From: Thiohalobacter thiocyanaticus
GTDB taxonomy: Bacteria; Pseudomonadota; Gammaproteobacteria; Thiohalobacterales; Thiohalobacteraceae
Assembly: GCF_003932505.1 (NCBI RefSeq)
Contig: NZ_QZMU01000001.1
Coordinates: 1,736,001-1,800,000 of the forward strand
Reading direction: 5' to 3'
DNA: 64,000 nt
Part shown: one piece after another, positions 33,814 through 44,442 of the stretch
Layout of the letters: each line of letters begins with the position of its first letter
How positions within the stretch are numbered: the stretch's first letter is position 1
Position numbers and translations under genes: made by a program
Notes under the pieces: generated by a model
Seen by the model: the letters and a program-made list of their open reading frames with translations, nothing else
Database searches by the model: none
What the model was told of the DNA's origin: nothing

Positions 33814-34626
33814 TCAGTGCGTCGAGGCCGCGGACGTTTCGGCAGCCATGCCGGTGCGGCGGTCCTGATCGCGGCGCACCATTTCCCCCGCCAGCGCCAG
33901 GTAGGCCAGCGCCCCGCGCGAGGCCTTGTCGTAGCGCAGCACCGGCATGCCGTGGCTGGGCGCCTCGGCCAGACGCACGTTGCGCGGCACGATGGTGCGG
34001 TAGACCTTGTCGCCGAAGTGCTCGATCAGCTGTTCGGCCACCTGGTTGGCCAGGTTGTTGCGGGCATCGAACATGGTACGCAGCAGCCCCTCGATTTCCA
34101 GCTCCGGGTTCACCGCACCGCGCACCTGCTCAATGGTGTCCATCAGGGCCGAGAGTCCCTCCAGGGCATAGTATTCGCACTGGATGGGGATGAAGACCGC
34201 ATCCGCCGCCACCAGCGCGTTGATGGTGAGCATGTTCAGCGACGGCGGACAGTCGATGAGAATGAAATCATAGCGTTCGCGCAGCGGGCGCAGCGCATCG
34301 CGCAGCCGCGACTGGCGGTCCTCGGCGTTGAGCAGCTCCACCTCGGCGGCGGTCAGATCGCTGTTGCCGGGCATGACATCGAAGCCGGCCGCCTCGGAGG
34401 CCATCACCGCCTGGGCGGCATCGACCTCATTGAGCAATACGTCGCAGCTGCTGTATTCGACCTCGTGCTTGTCCACGCCGCTGCCCATGGTGGCGTTGCC
34501 CTGCGGATCCAGGTCGATCAGCAGTACCCGCCGCCGGGTCAGCGCCAGCGCGGCGGCCAGGTTCACGCAGGTGGTGGTCTTGCCCACGCCGCCTTTCTGG
34601 TTGGTGATGGCCAGGGTTCGAGTCAT
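33814..34626 (-). CDS. parA: Chromosome-partitioning ATPase ParA
   Basis: 270 aa. Starts MTRTLAITNQKGGVGKTTTCVNLAA with the deviant Walker A KGGVGKTT; FILIDCPPSL is Walker B. The frame continues 22 codons upstream to 34692, but that part is translated repeat sequence, so ATG 34626 is used. Upstream of parB as usual. Confidence 0.97.
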   Translation of the reverse strand: MTRTLAITNQKGGVGKTTTCVNLAAALALTRRRVLLIDLDPQGNATMGSGVDKHEVEYSSCDVLLNEVDAAQAVMASEAAGFDVMPGNSDLTAAEVELLNAEDRQSRLRDALRPLRERYDFILIDCPPSLNMLTINALVAADAVFIPIQCEYYALEGLSALMDTIEQVRGAVNPELEIEGLLRTMFDARNNLANQVAEQLIEHFGDKVYRTIVPRNVRLAEAPSHGMPVLRYDKASRGALAYLALAGEMVRRDQDRRTGMAAETSAASTH

Positions 34627-34661
34627 GCAACAGGCTCTGGAATTATTCGTGCAACTGCCAT

Positions 34662-34800
34662 CGTCATTGCGAGGCGCGCAGCGCCGCGGCAATCTCTATA
34701 CGGCTGAGCTGGTGTTACGAGGTTGCCGCGCTTGCCCATAGAATCCCTGTCGGGCTTCATTATGGGTACCCCACCCTCCGGGTCTGGGCATCGCAATGAC
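34662..34800. repeat. CATTGCGAG-type palindromic repeat, long subtype
   Basis: Opens CGTCATTGCGAGGCGCGCAG and closes GGGCATCGCAATGAC; internal GGCTTCATTATGGGTACCCC matches the copy at 25353-25493 in inverse order. It lies between parA and rsmG. Confidence 0.85.
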
Positions 34801-34819
34801 GGATTAATAATAATGTCGT

Positions 34820-35506
34820 TTAACTGATGTTTGCGATGATTTCAACGATATGCCGCTCGGCGTCCAGCCCCGGCACGTTCAACCGGTGCACCGCCTTGAC
34901 GATGTCCGGGTCAGGCAGGGACTCGATCTCGGTGACCGGATAGACTCCCTTCATGGCCAGCAGCACGCCGCCGGGTTTGCAGTGCGGGGCCCCCTGCTCG
35001 TACATGTCCTGAACCGAGGAGAAGGCCCGGCTGATCACGGTATCGAATTTTTCCGTCTTCGGATAGTCCTCGATCCGCACATGCTCGACCTGCACGTTGC
35101 CCAGTTCCAGCTCGGCCACCACCTGGCGCACGAAGCGCAGCTTCTTGTTGCTCGAATCCAGCGTGACCACATCCCACTCCGGCCGCGCCAGGGCCAGCAC
35201 CAGGCCGGGCAGGCCGGCGCCGGTGCCGATGTCCAGAACCCGCGGGCCCTGCACGTAGGGCAGGGCGGCCAGACTGTCGAGGATGTGGCGGGTGACCATG
35301 TCCTGCGGCTTGCGCACCGAGGTCAGGTTGTAGACCCGGTTCCACTTGGTCAACAGGTCAACGAAATCGCGCAGATCCTGCTGGATGGCATCATCCAGCG
35401 ACAGGCCCAGGGCCAGGATGCCCTCGGCCAGCTGCTGGTCCACCGGCGGCTGCGGCCGGTTGCCGTGCGACTTGTTGTGTTTGATACGTCGAGCGAAGGC
35501 TGCCAC
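34820..35506 (-). CDS. rsmG: 16S rRNA (guanine(527)-N7)-methyltransferase
   Basis: 228 aa. SAM-dependent methyltransferase of 16S rRNA. Starts MAAFARRIKHNKSHG; RHILDSLAALPYV and the SAM loop VLDIGTGAGLPGLVLA are present. Follows mnmG by 13 bp. Confidence 0.97.
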   Translation of the reverse strand: MAAFARRIKHNKSHGNRPQPPVDQQLAEGILALGLSLDDAIQQDLRDFVDLLTKWNRVYNLTSVRKPQDMVTRHILDSLAALPYVQGPRVLDIGTGAGLPGLVLALARPEWDVVTLDSSNKKLRFVRQVVAELELGNVQVEHVRIEDYPKTEKFDTVISRAFSSVQDMYEQGAPHCKPGGVLLAMKGVYPVTEIESLPDPDIVKAVHRLNVPGLDAERHIVEIIANIS

Positions 35507-35519
35507 GTGAATTGGTCCT

Positions 35520-37412
35520 CTAGGCGCTGCGGCGCGCCGGCTGGCCGCCCTTTTTCAGATGCACCAGCAGCAGTGAGATGGCGGCCGGGGTCACGCCGGG
35601 AATACGCGCGGCCTGGCCCAGGGTCTGGGGCCGGTGCCGGCGCAGCTTCTCGCGCACCTCGGCGGACAGGCCGGTAACGGCATCATAGTCCATCTGCTCG
35701 GGCAGGGGCTGGGTTTCATACCGGCGCTGGCGTTCGATCTCGGCCTGCTGGCGTTCGATGTAGCCGGCGTAGCGGGCCTGGATCTCGACCTGCTCGGCCA
35801 CCTGCGCGTCCGGATGCGCCGGGCCGAGCCCGTCCAGAGCGGTGATCATATTATAGGTAAGATCCGGCCGCCGCAGCAGGTCATGGGCGCGGTATTCGCG
35901 GCCGATGGGGGTGGCGTGCCCGGTCTCGAGCTGGCGGGCGGCCGCGCTGCCGGGGCGCACCCAGGCGCCCTGCAGCCGCCGGGTCTCTGCCTCGATGGCC
36001 TCGCGCTTGGTGGTGAAGGCGCGCCAGCGGGTGTCATCGACCAGCCCCAGCTCGCGCCCGGCCGGGGTCAGACGCAGGTCGGCATTGTCCTCACGCAGCA
36101 GCAGGCGGTATTCGGCCCGGCTGGTGAACATGCGGTAGGGCTCGCTGGTACCGCGGGTGATGAGATCGTCGATCAGCACCCCCAGATAGGCCTGATCGCG
36201 CTGCGGCCACCAGGGCGCACGGTCCTGCACCCGCAGGGCGGCGTTCAGGCCGGCCAGCAGGCCCTGGGCGGCGGCCTCCTCGTAACCGGTGGTGCCGTTG
36301 ATCTGGCCGGCGAAGTACAGCCCCTCGATGACCTTCGTCTCCAGGCTGTAACGCAGATCGCGCGGATCGAAGTAATCGTATTCGATCGCATAGCCGGGGC
36401 GGGTGATGTGGGCCCGTTCGCAGCCGGGAATGGAACGCACCAGCGCCTGCTGCACGTCGAAGGGCAGGCTGGTGGAGATGCCGTTGGGGTAGACCTCGTG
36501 GGTGTCCAGGCCCTCCGGCTCGATGAAGATCTGGTGCGAGTCCTTGTCGGCGAAGCGCACCACCTTGTCCTCGATGGAGGGGCAGTAGCGCGGGCCCACG
36601 CCCTCGATCACACCGCTGTACATGGGCGAGCGATCCAGCCCGCCGCGGATGATGGCGTGGGTCTGTTCCGTGGTACGGGTAATGAAGCATTCCACCTGGC
36701 GCGGGTGCTCTTCGGGCCGGCCGAGGTAGGAGAACACCGGTACCGGGGCATCACCGGGCTGGGCCTGCATCGCCGAAAAATCCAGGCTGCGACCGTCCAG
36801 GCGCGGCGGTGTGCCGGTCTTGAGACGCTCGACCCGCAGCGGCAGCTCACGCAGCCGCGCGGCCAGCGCATTGGCGGGCGGGTCTCCGGCACGGCCGCCG
36901 GCATGATTCTGCTCGCCGATATGGATGCGCCCGCCCAGGAAGGTGCCGACGGTCAGAACCACGCAGGGGGCGGCGAATTTCAGCCCCATGCCGGTCACCA
37001 CGCCGGTGACGCGTCCGCCTGCCACCATCAGGTCTTCCACCGACTGCTGGAACAGGCTCAGGTTCGGGGTGTTTTCCAGCACCGGGCGCACCGCCTGCTT
37101 GTACAGGGTGCGGTCGGCCTGGGCGCGGGTGGCGCGCACCGCCGGGCCCTTGCTGGCATTGAGGGTGCGGAACTGGATACCCGCGCGATCGGCGGCGCGG
37201 GCCATCAGCCCGCCCAGGGCATCGATCTCCTTGACCAGGTGCCCCTTGCCGATACCGCCGATGGCCGGGTTGCAGCTCATCTGGCCCAGGGTCTCGATGT
37301 TATGGGTCAGCAGCAGGGTGCGCGCGCCCATGCGCGCCGCGGCCAGGGCGGCCTCGGTACCTGCATGGCCACCGCCGACGACGATGACATCGAATTGATC
37401 CTGAACCTGCAT
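35520..37412 (-). CDS. mnmG: tRNA uridine-5-carboxymethylaminomethyl modification enzyme MnmG
   Basis: 630 aa, the FAD protein that with MnmE modifies U34 of several tRNAs. N-terminal FAD loop [44 protein letters not shown] is the family block with the catalytic cysteine region. The ATG at 37412 is used; the TTG three codons earlier is not. Normally next to mnmE, but here 23 kb of other genes separate them. Confidence 0.98.
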   Translation of the reverse strand: MQVQDQFDVIVVGGGHAGTEAALAAARMGARTLLLTHNIETLGQMSCNPAIGGIGKGHLVKEIDALGGLMARAADRAGIQFRTLNASKGPAVRATRAQADRTLYKQAVRPVLENTPNLSLFQQSVEDLMVAGGRVTGVVTGMGLKFAAPCVVLTVGTFLGGRIHIGEQNHAGGRAGDPPANALAARLRELPLRVERLKTGTPPRLDGRSLDFSAMQAQPGDAPVPVFSYLGRPEEHPRQVECFITRTTEQTHAIIRGGLDRSPMYSGVIEGVGPRYCPSIEDKVVRFADKDSHQIFIEPEGLDTHEVYPNGISTSLPFDVQQALVRSIPGCERAHITRPGYAIEYDYFDPRDLRYSLETKVIEGLYFAGQINGTTGYEEAAAQGLLAGLNAALRVQDRAPWWPQRDQAYLGVLIDDLITRGTSEPYRMFTSRAEYRLLLREDNADLRLTPAGRELGLVDDTRWRAFTTKREAIEAETRRLQGAWVRPGSAAARQLETGHATPIGREYRAHDLLRRPDLTYNMITALDGLGPAHPDAQVAEQVEIQARYAGYIERQQAEIERQRRYETQPLPEQMDYDAVTGLSAEVREKLRRHRPQTLGQAARIPGVTPAAISLLLVHLKKGGQPARRSA

Positions 37413-37480
37413 GGCTGGCAACAGAGAAAATGGGGGACAGAGCCGAACATTCTATGCAGCCCCGACGGTTTTCGCCAGTG

Positions 37481-38530
37481 TCACCTACCGGCGACCCGGA
37501 CCGACCCGGCGCCCGCCAGCGCCTGGCGCAGCACCCCGAACCGGCGCCGGTACTGGCCCGGGGTCAGTCCCACCTGACGTCGGAACAGGCGGCTGAAATA
37601 GCCCGCATCCTCATAGCCGACCTCGTTGGCGATGGCCTCGATGGGAGCATCCCCGGTCTCCAGCATCTGCTTGGCCTCCTCCAGACGCAGGGCATGGACG
37701 TATTCCAGCGGCGCCATGCCGGTGGCCTGGCGGAAACGGCGCTTGAAGGTCCGCTCGGGAAGGCCCGACAACCTGACCAGGGCGCTGACCGGGTTGGGCT
37801 CGGCATAATGCTCGGCCACCCAGACCTGGCAGCGGGCGATGACGGCGTCCTCGACCTGGCGAGTGCAGGCCAGCCGGGCGAAGGGCTGCTGGCCGATGTG
37901 ATGCCAGTCGATGAGATTGACCCGGGCGACCTGCATGGCCACTTCCACTCCGACGCTGCGCGCGATCAGGTACAGCGCCAGATCCATCCAGGAGGTGCCG
38001 CCGCCGGCCATGATCAGGCGCTGACCCGCGCCGCTGGCCACCAGGGCGCGGCGCGGCTGCACCCGTACCCGCGGGAAACGCTCGGCCAGCGTCTCGCACC
38101 AGGCCCAGTGGGTGGTCGCCTCACAATCATCCAGCAGTCCGGCCTCGGCCAGCAGCATGGCCCCCGAACAGGCCGCGGCCAGCAGCGTCCCCGTGTCATG
38201 GCGCGCGCGCAGCCAGGCGATCTCCGGCGCATAACGCCCGGCCAGGGGCGCATCCGGGGGCAGGTTCACCTCGGGCACACAAATGATGTCCGCCGGCGGG
38301 CTGTCGGCGAGGCTGTGATCGGGGAAGATCCGGGCGCCGTTGCAGATCTCCAGCGCCTGCGTGCCGCGCGCCGCCAGCCAGGGCCGGATCAGCTCGGGGC
38401 CGGGCCGGCCTTCGGTGACCATACCCCAGTCGCGACCAGCGGAGCGGAACAGGTCGAGCATGCCGTAGACCACCGAGGCGGTGGTTTCCGGGAACACCAG
38501 TATGCCAACACTGATGGGGGTATCACCCAT
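37481..38530 (-). CDS. GlxA-type AraC-family transcriptional regulator
   Basis: 349 aa. N-terminal DJ-1/PfpI-like domain with nucleophile-elbow Cys in AAACSGAMLLAEAGLL, C-terminal AraC double helix-turn-helix (VSALVRLSGLPERTFKRRF, then AIANEVGYEDAGYFSRLFRR). Related regulators control carnitine, betaine or amino acid use. It is divergent from the homocysteine methyltransferase gene and may control it. Confidence 0.88.
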   Translation of the reverse strand: MGDTPISVGILVFPETTASVVYGMLDLFRSAGRDWGMVTEGRPGPELIRPWLAARGTQALEICNGARIFPDHSLADSPPADIICVPEVNLPPDAPLAGRYAPEIAWLRARHDTGTLLAAACSGAMLLAEAGLLDDCEATTHWAWCETLAERFPRVRVQPRRALVASGAGQRLIMAGGGTSWMDLALYLIARSVGVEVAMQVARVNLIDWHHIGQQPFARLACTRQVEDAVIARCQVWVAEHYAEPNPVSALVRLSGLPERTFKRRFRQATGMAPLEYVHALRLEEAKQMLETGDAPIEAIANEVGYEDAGYFSRLFRRQVGLTPGQYRRRFGVLRQALAGAGSVRVAGR

Positions 38531-38661
38531 GGCCGTTTTGTCCGGTTTCCTGCCCGACCGGCTTTAGTGATCCGGGCGGGACAGTCCTATGTTAGTGCTA
38601 CCCGGTACGGATTTACACCCTCCGGGGCTGATCAAAAGGAACTGACACAGGAGCGACGACC

Positions 38662-39600
38662 ATGAGCCAATACCGCCACCATCTGCCCCAACTCGACGAC
38701 CGCCTGTTCCTCACCGACGGCGGCCTGGAGACCACCCTGGTCTTCCACCAGGGGAGGGATCTGCCCTGCTTCGCCGCCTTCACCCTGCTGGAGGACGCGG
38801 CCGGTACCGCCATCCTGCAAGACTATTATATCCGCTATCTGGATATCGCCCGCCAGCGCGGCCTCGGTTTCGTGCTGGAGACCCCGACCTGGCGCGCCAA
38901 CCCCGACTGGGCGGCCCGTCTCGGTTATGACACCGCCGCCCTGGCGGCGGCCAACCGACGGGCCGTGGCCCTGCTGGCTCAGCTGCGCCGGGATTACGAG
39001 ACGCCCGCCACGCCGCTGGTGATCAGCGGCAACCTGGGGCCGCGCCATGACGGCTATCGCGCCGACATCCGCATGAGCGCCGCAGAGGCGCGTGATTATC
39101 ACCGTGCGCAGATCGGCACCTTCGCCGCCACCGAGGCCGACATGGTCTCCGTGCTAACGCTTAATTATACAGATGAAGCGATCGGCATCATCCGGGCCGC
39201 ACGCGACTGCGGCATGCCAGTGGCCGTCTCCTTCACGGTGGAAACCGACGGCCGGCTGCCCTCGGGCGAACCTCTGAACGAGGCCATCCAGCGCACCGAT
39301 GCGGCCACCGAGAGTTATGCCGCCTACTTCATGCTCAACTGCGCCCACCCCGATCACTTCGCGCATGCGCTGCAGGATGGCGAGGGCTGGCAGCAGCGGC
39401 TGCGCGGCCTGCGCGCCAATGCCTCCAGGCGCAGTCATGCCGAACTGGACGAGTGCACCGAGCTGGATGCCGGCGATCCGCTGGAGCTGGGTGACCAGTA
39501 CCGCAGTCTGCGCCTGCGCCTGCCCGCGCTCAGCGTGCTCGGCGGCTGCTGCGGTACCGACCACCGGCATGTGGAAGCCATCTGTGCGGCCTGCGGCTGA
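38662..39600 (+). CDS. Homocysteine S-methyltransferase family protein
   Basis: 312 aa Pfam-type S-methyl_trans barrel. Starts MSQYRHHLPQLDDRLFLTDGGLETTL; zinc ligands are Cys in MLNCAHPDH and the C-terminal pair GGCCGTD. Such enzymes move a methyl group to homocysteine from S-methylmethionine, betaine-like donors or other thiols; the donor is not decidable here. A GAG-rich ribosome site CAGGAGCG precedes the ATG. The GlxA-type regulator is divergent. Confidence 0.88.
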   Translation: MSQYRHHLPQLDDRLFLTDGGLETTLVFHQGRDLPCFAAFTLLEDAAGTAILQDYYIRYLDIARQRGLGFVLETPTWRANPDWAARLGYDTAALAAANRRAVALLAQLRRDYETPATPLVISGNLGPRHDGYRADIRMSAAEARDYHRAQIGTFAATEADMVSVLTLNYTDEAIGIIRAARDCGMPVAVSFTVETDGRLPSGEPLNEAIQRTDAATESYAAYFMLNCAHPDHFAHALQDGEGWQQRLRGLRANASRRSHAELDECTELDAGDPLELGDQYRSLRLRLPALSVLGGCCGTDHRHVEAICAACG

Positions 39601-39659
39601 GCGACCGCGCCCGGCACCGGTCGATTGACCGGCCCGACCCGGTCGGGGATCATGGCTGT

Positions 39660-40571
39660 ATGCACTCCCTGGTCGAGCCGGTCTTCACGGCCCTCAACGG
39701 CATCATCCTGGGCAAGGCGCCATCGCTGCGTCTGGCCCTGGCCTGTCTGCTGGCACGCGGCCACCTGCTGGTCGAGGACCTGCCCGGTGTGGGCAAGACC
39801 ACACTGGCCCATGCGCTGGCCGCGGTGCTGGGGCTGGACTACCAGCGCATCCAGTTCACCAGCGACCTGCTGCCGGCGGACATCCTGGGCATTTCCATTT
39901 TCGATCGGGAGAGTGGCAGCTTCCGGTTCCATCCCGGGCCGGTGTTTGCCCAGCTGGTGCTGGCCGACGAAATCAACCGCGCCACCCCCAAGACCCAGAG
40001 CGCGCTGCTGGAGGCAATGGAGGAGGGGCAGGTCACCCTGGAGGGCGCGACCCGGGCCCTGCCCGAGCCCTTCTTCGTCATCGCCACCCAGAACCCGACC
40101 TACCAGATCGGCACCTTCCCGCTGCCCGAGTCTCAGCTCGACCGGTTCCTGATGCGGCTGCACCTGGGCTACCCGGACGCGGCCGCCGAGCGCGAATTGC
40201 TGGCCGGGGTCTCGCGCCGCGAGCTGATCCGCGCTCAGGCGCCGCTGCTCAGCCTGGCGCAGCTGGGCGAGTTGCAGGCGGCGGTCGACCGCATCCATGC
40301 CAGCCCGGCCCTGCTGGACTACATCCAGGCCCTGCTCGCCGCCACCCGCGACAGCGGCCACTACCGCAGCGGCCTGTCGCCGCGCGCCGGCCTGGCCCTG
40401 CTCCAGGCCGCCCGTGCCTGGGCCCTGATCGACGGCCGTGACCATGTGCTGCCCGACGATATCCAGGCCGTACTGGCCGCCGTGGTCGGCCACCGGTTGC
40501 AGCCGCGCGATGCCGACAGCGGCGCTGTCGAGGGGCTGTTGCAGCCCCTGCTGGCGGTAGATATCCCCTGA
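39660..40571 (+). CDS. MoxR-family AAA ATPase
   Basis: 303 aa. Walker A LPGVGKTTLAHAL (about residues 42-54), Walker B LVLADEINRATPKTQSALLEAMEE, sensor 1 ATQNP and the C-terminal lid are present. MoxR ATPases act as chaperones that help assemble membrane or cofactor-containing complexes, usually with a DUF58 protein encoded next to them, as here. ATG 39660 follows GGGGATC. Confidence 0.95.
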   Translation: MHSLVEPVFTALNGIILGKAPSLRLALACLLARGHLLVEDLPGVGKTTLAHALAAVLGLDYQRIQFTSDLLPADILGISIFDRESGSFRFHPGPVFAQLVLADEINRATPKTQSALLEAMEEGQVTLEGATRALPEPFFVIATQNPTYQIGTFPLPESQLDRFLMRLHLGYPDAAAERELLAGVSRRELIRAQAPLLSLAQLGELQAAVDRIHASPALLDYIQALLAATRDSGHYRSGLSPRAGLALLQAARAWALIDGRDHVLPDDIQAVLAAVVGHRLQPRDADSGAVEGLLQPLLAVDIP

Positions 40572-40711
40572 AAGGCTTAAATTGATGATGAATATAATAT
40601 TATATTCAACTTTTATATATATCCCATCTTACTGATAGTAATAAAATTAATATTTATATGCTAAAGACTATATTTACAGTCAACCTCATATCACGCTGAT
40701 CACCGCATCCC
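40572..40711. other. AT-rich spacer between moxR and DUF58 genes
   Basis: About 140 bp of AT-rich DNA in a GC-rich operon whose genes usually overlap. It contains an 18-bp perfect palindrome GAATATAATATTATATTC (40590-40607). No coding frame. It may carry a promoter, or be an insertion remnant. Confidence 0.6.
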
Positions 40712-41680
40712 GTGCCCCCGACCCCGCGCCAGCCCGCCCTGCCCTTTGCCGAACGCCTGCTGCGCCGCCAGCCGCCCACGCTCGACCCCGGCGACACGGT
40801 GGAACTGCCCCCCCGCAACATCTTCATCCTGCCCACCGCCACCGGTCTGGGTTTCGCCCTGCTGCTCCTGCTGCTGCTGCTCGGCGCCATCAATTACAAC
40901 AACAATCTGGTCTTCGCCCTGACCTTCCTGCTGGCCGGGGTCGGGGTGATGGCCATGCTCCAGACCTGGCGCAACCTGGCCGGGCTCCGGCTGCAGCTGG
41001 CCGCGGCCGCGCCGGTCCAGTGCGGCCGGCCGGCACGCTTCACCCTCACCGCGCGGGCCGATGAAAGGCGTACCGGCCTCGTCCTGGATGCCAACGGGGG
41101 CGAGCCGGTCGGATTCGATGTCCCGGCGGCGGCACCCGCGCGGGTCGAGCTGGCCGTGCCGACCCGCCGCCGCGGCTGGGTCGGCCCCGGCCGGGTACGA
41201 CTGTTCACCCGTTACCCGCTCGGCCTGTTCCACTGCTGGACCCATGTGAACATCCGTGCCCGTACCTGGGTCTGGCCGGTCCCGGCCGAGACCGCCCGGC
41301 CACCGCCACAGGGCAGGCGGCGACCCAGCGAGGACGGCACCCAGGGCCGGGGCCAGGACGACTTCCGCGGTTTTCGCACCTACCACCCGGGCGATTCCCT
41401 GCGACTGGTCGACTGGAAGGCCTATGCCCGGGAACAGGGCCTGCAGGTGAAGGAGTTCGGTGGTGACCGCAGCGAGGAATACTGGCTGGACTTCGCCAGC
41501 CTGGCGGAACCCGACACCGAGGTCCGGCTGCGTCGGCTCACCCGCTGGGTGCTGGAGCTTGACCGCGACCAGCAGGGCTATGGTTTGCGCCTGCCCGGCG
41601 AGGCGATCCCGCTCGGCCGCGGGGCGGCCCAGCGCGAGCGCTGCCTGAAAGCGCTGGCCCTGTTCGAGGTGCCCGGCTGA
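40712..41680 (+). CDS. DUF58 protein (MoxR partner)
   Basis: 322 aa. Two membrane segments near the N-terminus (GLGFALLLLLLLLGAINY and LVFALTFLLAGVGVMAML), then a beta-sandwich and the DUF58 motif DDFRGFRTYHPGDSLRLVDWKAYAR, a von Willebrand-like domain start. The start codon is GTG at 40712. Its TGA overlaps the next ATG (TGATG at 41678-41682), so translation is coupled to the transglutaminase gene. Confidence 0.9.
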   Translation: MPPTPRQPALPFAERLLRRQPPTLDPGDTVELPPRNIFILPTATGLGFALLLLLLLLGAINYNNNLVFALTFLLAGVGVMAMLQTWRNLAGLRLQLAAAAPVQCGRPARFTLTARADERRTGLVLDANGGEPVGFDVPAAAPARVELAVPTRRRGWVGPGRVRLFTRYPLGLFHCWTHVNIRARTWVWPVPAETARPPPQGRRRPSEDGTQGRGQDDFRGFRTYHPGDSLRLVDWKAYAREQGLQVKEFGGDRSEEYWLDFASLAEPDTEVRLRRLTRWVLELDRDQQGYGLRLPGEAIPLGRGAAQRERCLKALALFEVPG

Positions 41681-43640
41681 TGGGCGTGTCGGCGACCCAT
41701 TGGCAGCCGCCCCGGGGGCTGCTGCTCACCCTGGCCGGGGGCATCGTCCTGGCCGGCCTGCCCCAGCTGCTGCGCCAACCGGCCGTGCTGACCGGCCTGT
41801 GGCTGGTCCTGCTGGGCTGGCGGCTGGCACTCGCCTGGCAGGGCCGCCCGCCGCCGGCGACCTGGCTGCGGCTACTGCTTACCGCTGCCGGCGTAGGCCT
41901 GATCCTGGCCGAGTACGGTGCCTTCTTCGGGCGCGAGCCCGGCAGTGCCCTGCTGGTGTTCCTGTCCATCATGAAATTCGTCGAACTGCGCCGACCGCGG
42001 GACGCCCAGCTGGTGATCTTTCTCGGCTACTTCATGCTCGGGGTGGCCTTCCTGTTCAGCCAGTCGTTGTGGCTGGGGGCCTGGCTGGTGCTGGCGGTCT
42101 GGGCCCTGACCGCGGTCTGGGTCGCGCTGAGCGACCCCTGCCAGCCGGCGCCGGGCCGCGCCCACGCCCGCCTGGCCGGGCGGCTGCTGCTGGGGGCGGT
42201 ACCGCTGCTGCTGGTGCTGTTCGTCCTGTTTCCGCGCATTCCGGGGCCCGCTGTGGAGCCTGCCGGGGGATGCCCACAGCGGTGTGACCGGATTGAGTGA
42301 TTCCATGGAACCGGGTCGGATCAGTCAGCTCGCCGGCTCCGAGGCAGTGGCCTTCCGGGTGCAGTTCGACGGCCCGCCGCCGCCGCCCGACCAGCGTTAC
42401 TGGCGCGGGCCGGTGCTGGCGCTCACCGACGGGCGGCGCTGGGAGATGCGCCCGGCCGGCCCCGGGCAGCGCCTGCACAGCAACGAACAGGCCGGGCGGC
42501 GGCTGGAACCCCGGGGCGAACCCGTGGCGCAGACCCTTACCCTGGAACCGCACAACCAGGTCTATCTGCTGGCCCTGGACCGGCCGGGCAGCGTGCCGGA
42601 AGACGCCTGGCTGCGCCCCGACCTGCAGCTGATCGCCGAGGAGAAACTGCGTCAGCGCCGTCGTTACGAGGTGGTGGTTTCCTATCCGCAGATCCGGGTA
42701 CCCGGAACCGCGCCCGGCCGGCGTGATGTGACCCGCGGCTATCCATCCCGCCGACCTCGACCCCGCGGTACTGGCGGCGGGCCCGCGGCTGGTGCATAAA
42801 CCGCCGAGTCAAAAAAGACACATCGACCTGGCCCGGCGGGCATTTCAACCGGTAGCCTTCATCTACACAATATCGACACAACCCTGACCCCGCCGCGCTC
42901 GGTGCCAATCCCACCGCGGAGTTCCTGTTCGAAGACCCGCTTGGTGTTCTGTGAGCACTTGCAGCCGCCATTCACCCTGCTGATGGCGCCGCCGCACGGG
43001 ACTGCCGCACGGGGTTGTGACCGCGACTACCTGGGCGGGGAGGTACAACCCGGCCGGGACGACCTGGTCCGTGCGGTGCCGTTCCCGACGACCCTCCTGG
43101 TCCGAGGTCGTGGCTGCCGGGCAGGGGCGGGATACGGTCGATCCCACACGCCGCCTCCCGGCCCCGGAGCAGATCGAAAGCCGGATCGAGATCGGCGCCA
43201 GCCGCGAGTCCCGGCGCGGTGCGCTTGTTTCGCGGCGGCGACAACGCTGGCCTCGGCCGTACGTGCGATGCGCGGTCAGCAAACTGGGATGGCCGTCAAT
43301 CACCGCTGAACCAGTGGGTGCTGGACTACGGGCCGGAACGGCAACGGAATTCTCTCCGCTCTGGGCCTGCCCTATGTGAGCTAGGCGGCGGACTGGGCCT
43401 GCCCGGGCCCCTGCTGCTGTGCCGTGCTTGCGCTGCTGACCTGGGTGGATACTGCACCCGCCGAGACCGACGCGACCCCGGCCGTGCGGCTGTAAGCGCG
43501 CCTTCTGGCCGTCGGCTGCCCCGGCGCCACGGCAAATCCGTCCCGGCCCGGCGAAGACCCAGCAGCACTGCTCACCCGGATACGTCCTCAGCCACGCCCC
43601 TCTGGTCCGCCGCCCGGGCGCGTGAAGCCAGCGGCTAACC
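41680..43640 (+). pseudogene. Transglutaminase-like TgpA protein, broken by many frame changes
   Basis: TgpA proteins have N-terminal membrane helices and a periplasmic transglutaminase domain and form an operon with MoxR and DUF58 genes. Residues from 41680 read intact through several helices to LFPRIPGP (about 42250), where the frame changes; the next stretch is intact from GVTGLSDSMEPGRISQLA to about 42740. From there homologous fragments appear in different frames: LFEDPLGV and FCEH (catalytic Cys region, about 42950), VDPTRR, WVLDYGPERQR (about 43320). Amino acid similarity survives between the indels, so either the sequence has many base-call errors here or decay is very recent. Confidence 0.75.
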
Positions 43641-43821
43641 AGTCACGGCGCGAAAAAACCCCCGCCATCCGCCGCGTGATGCACTTGAAGCGTGCGGCGT
43701 GCGGTGGCGAGACCGTCCGCTGAGACGCCGGAAACCGGCGCACCTATCGAAAGCCGACCGGAGGGGCTAACATGGTTGTAGGATTGAAACGAACTGCCCC
43801 GCAGGGTAAAGAACGTGAAGA

Positions 43822-44307
43822 GTGCAAGTTGCACAACAAGGTCGTCTCCACCACTACAAAACGCTGAAGGGACCCCGAGGGTCAGGTTCCTCCGTCATCC
43901 AGACAACCGCTGGCCTACCTGCAGCTGTGCGAGCAACATCGATCCCCGTTCTGGAAAGCGCCCTGGATTGCAAGGATGGTGGGCGAGAAGAAGGACCGTC
44001 ACCTAAGTCGAGCCGGACGAATGCGACGGCATGACCGACCAGCCTTGGTCCATGAAGTTCCGCCCGCGACGCCGTCCAGGGGGTCGAGGACATCCAGCCC
44101 GGGATGCGCTTCCAGGCCGATTCCTCCAACGGCCCGATGGTCGTCACCGTGGTCAGCGCCGACGAGAACACCGTCACTGTCGACGGCAACCATCCGCTGG
44201 CCGGCATGACCCTGACCTTCGACGTCGAGATCGCCGACGTGCGCGATGCCAGCGAGGAAGAGCTTTCCCACGGCCACGTGCACGGCCCGGAAGGCCACGA
44301 GCATTAA
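43822..44307 (+). pseudogene. SlyD-like FKBP isomerase, broken by frame changes
   Basis: The last 67 residues (from MRFQADSSNGPMVVTVV at 44104 to GPEGHEH at 44304) are an intact SlyD C-terminus with TVDGNHPLAGMTLTFDVEIADV and a His-rich tail. Upstream, fragments in three frames match the N-terminus: MQVAQQ and HHYKTLKG from 43822, then pieces of the flap. Same damage pattern as the adjacent transglutaminase gene. An intact relative lies at 24767-25252 but lacks the His-rich end, so this is not a recent duplicate. Confidence 0.7.
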
Positions 44308-44442
44308 TACCGGTTGCTGACCGTCCCAGCAGGGAGCGGTCAGATTCATTTCTGCATGCCGGCCCCACGCTTCCCGCTGGCCGCCGCCTACACATCCACC
44401 AGAAGCGGCGCGGGGAGATCGGGGACGTGCCCCGGTTCTGCC

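Noticed and set aside
34627..34692. 22-codon N-terminal extension of parA
   Set aside because: Translated CATTGCGAG repeat, not conserved; the true start is MTRTLAITNQKGG at 34626.
35634..37577. 647-codon plus-strand frame over mnmG
   Set aside because: Antisense shadow of mnmG; GC-driven composition and no recognisable domain.
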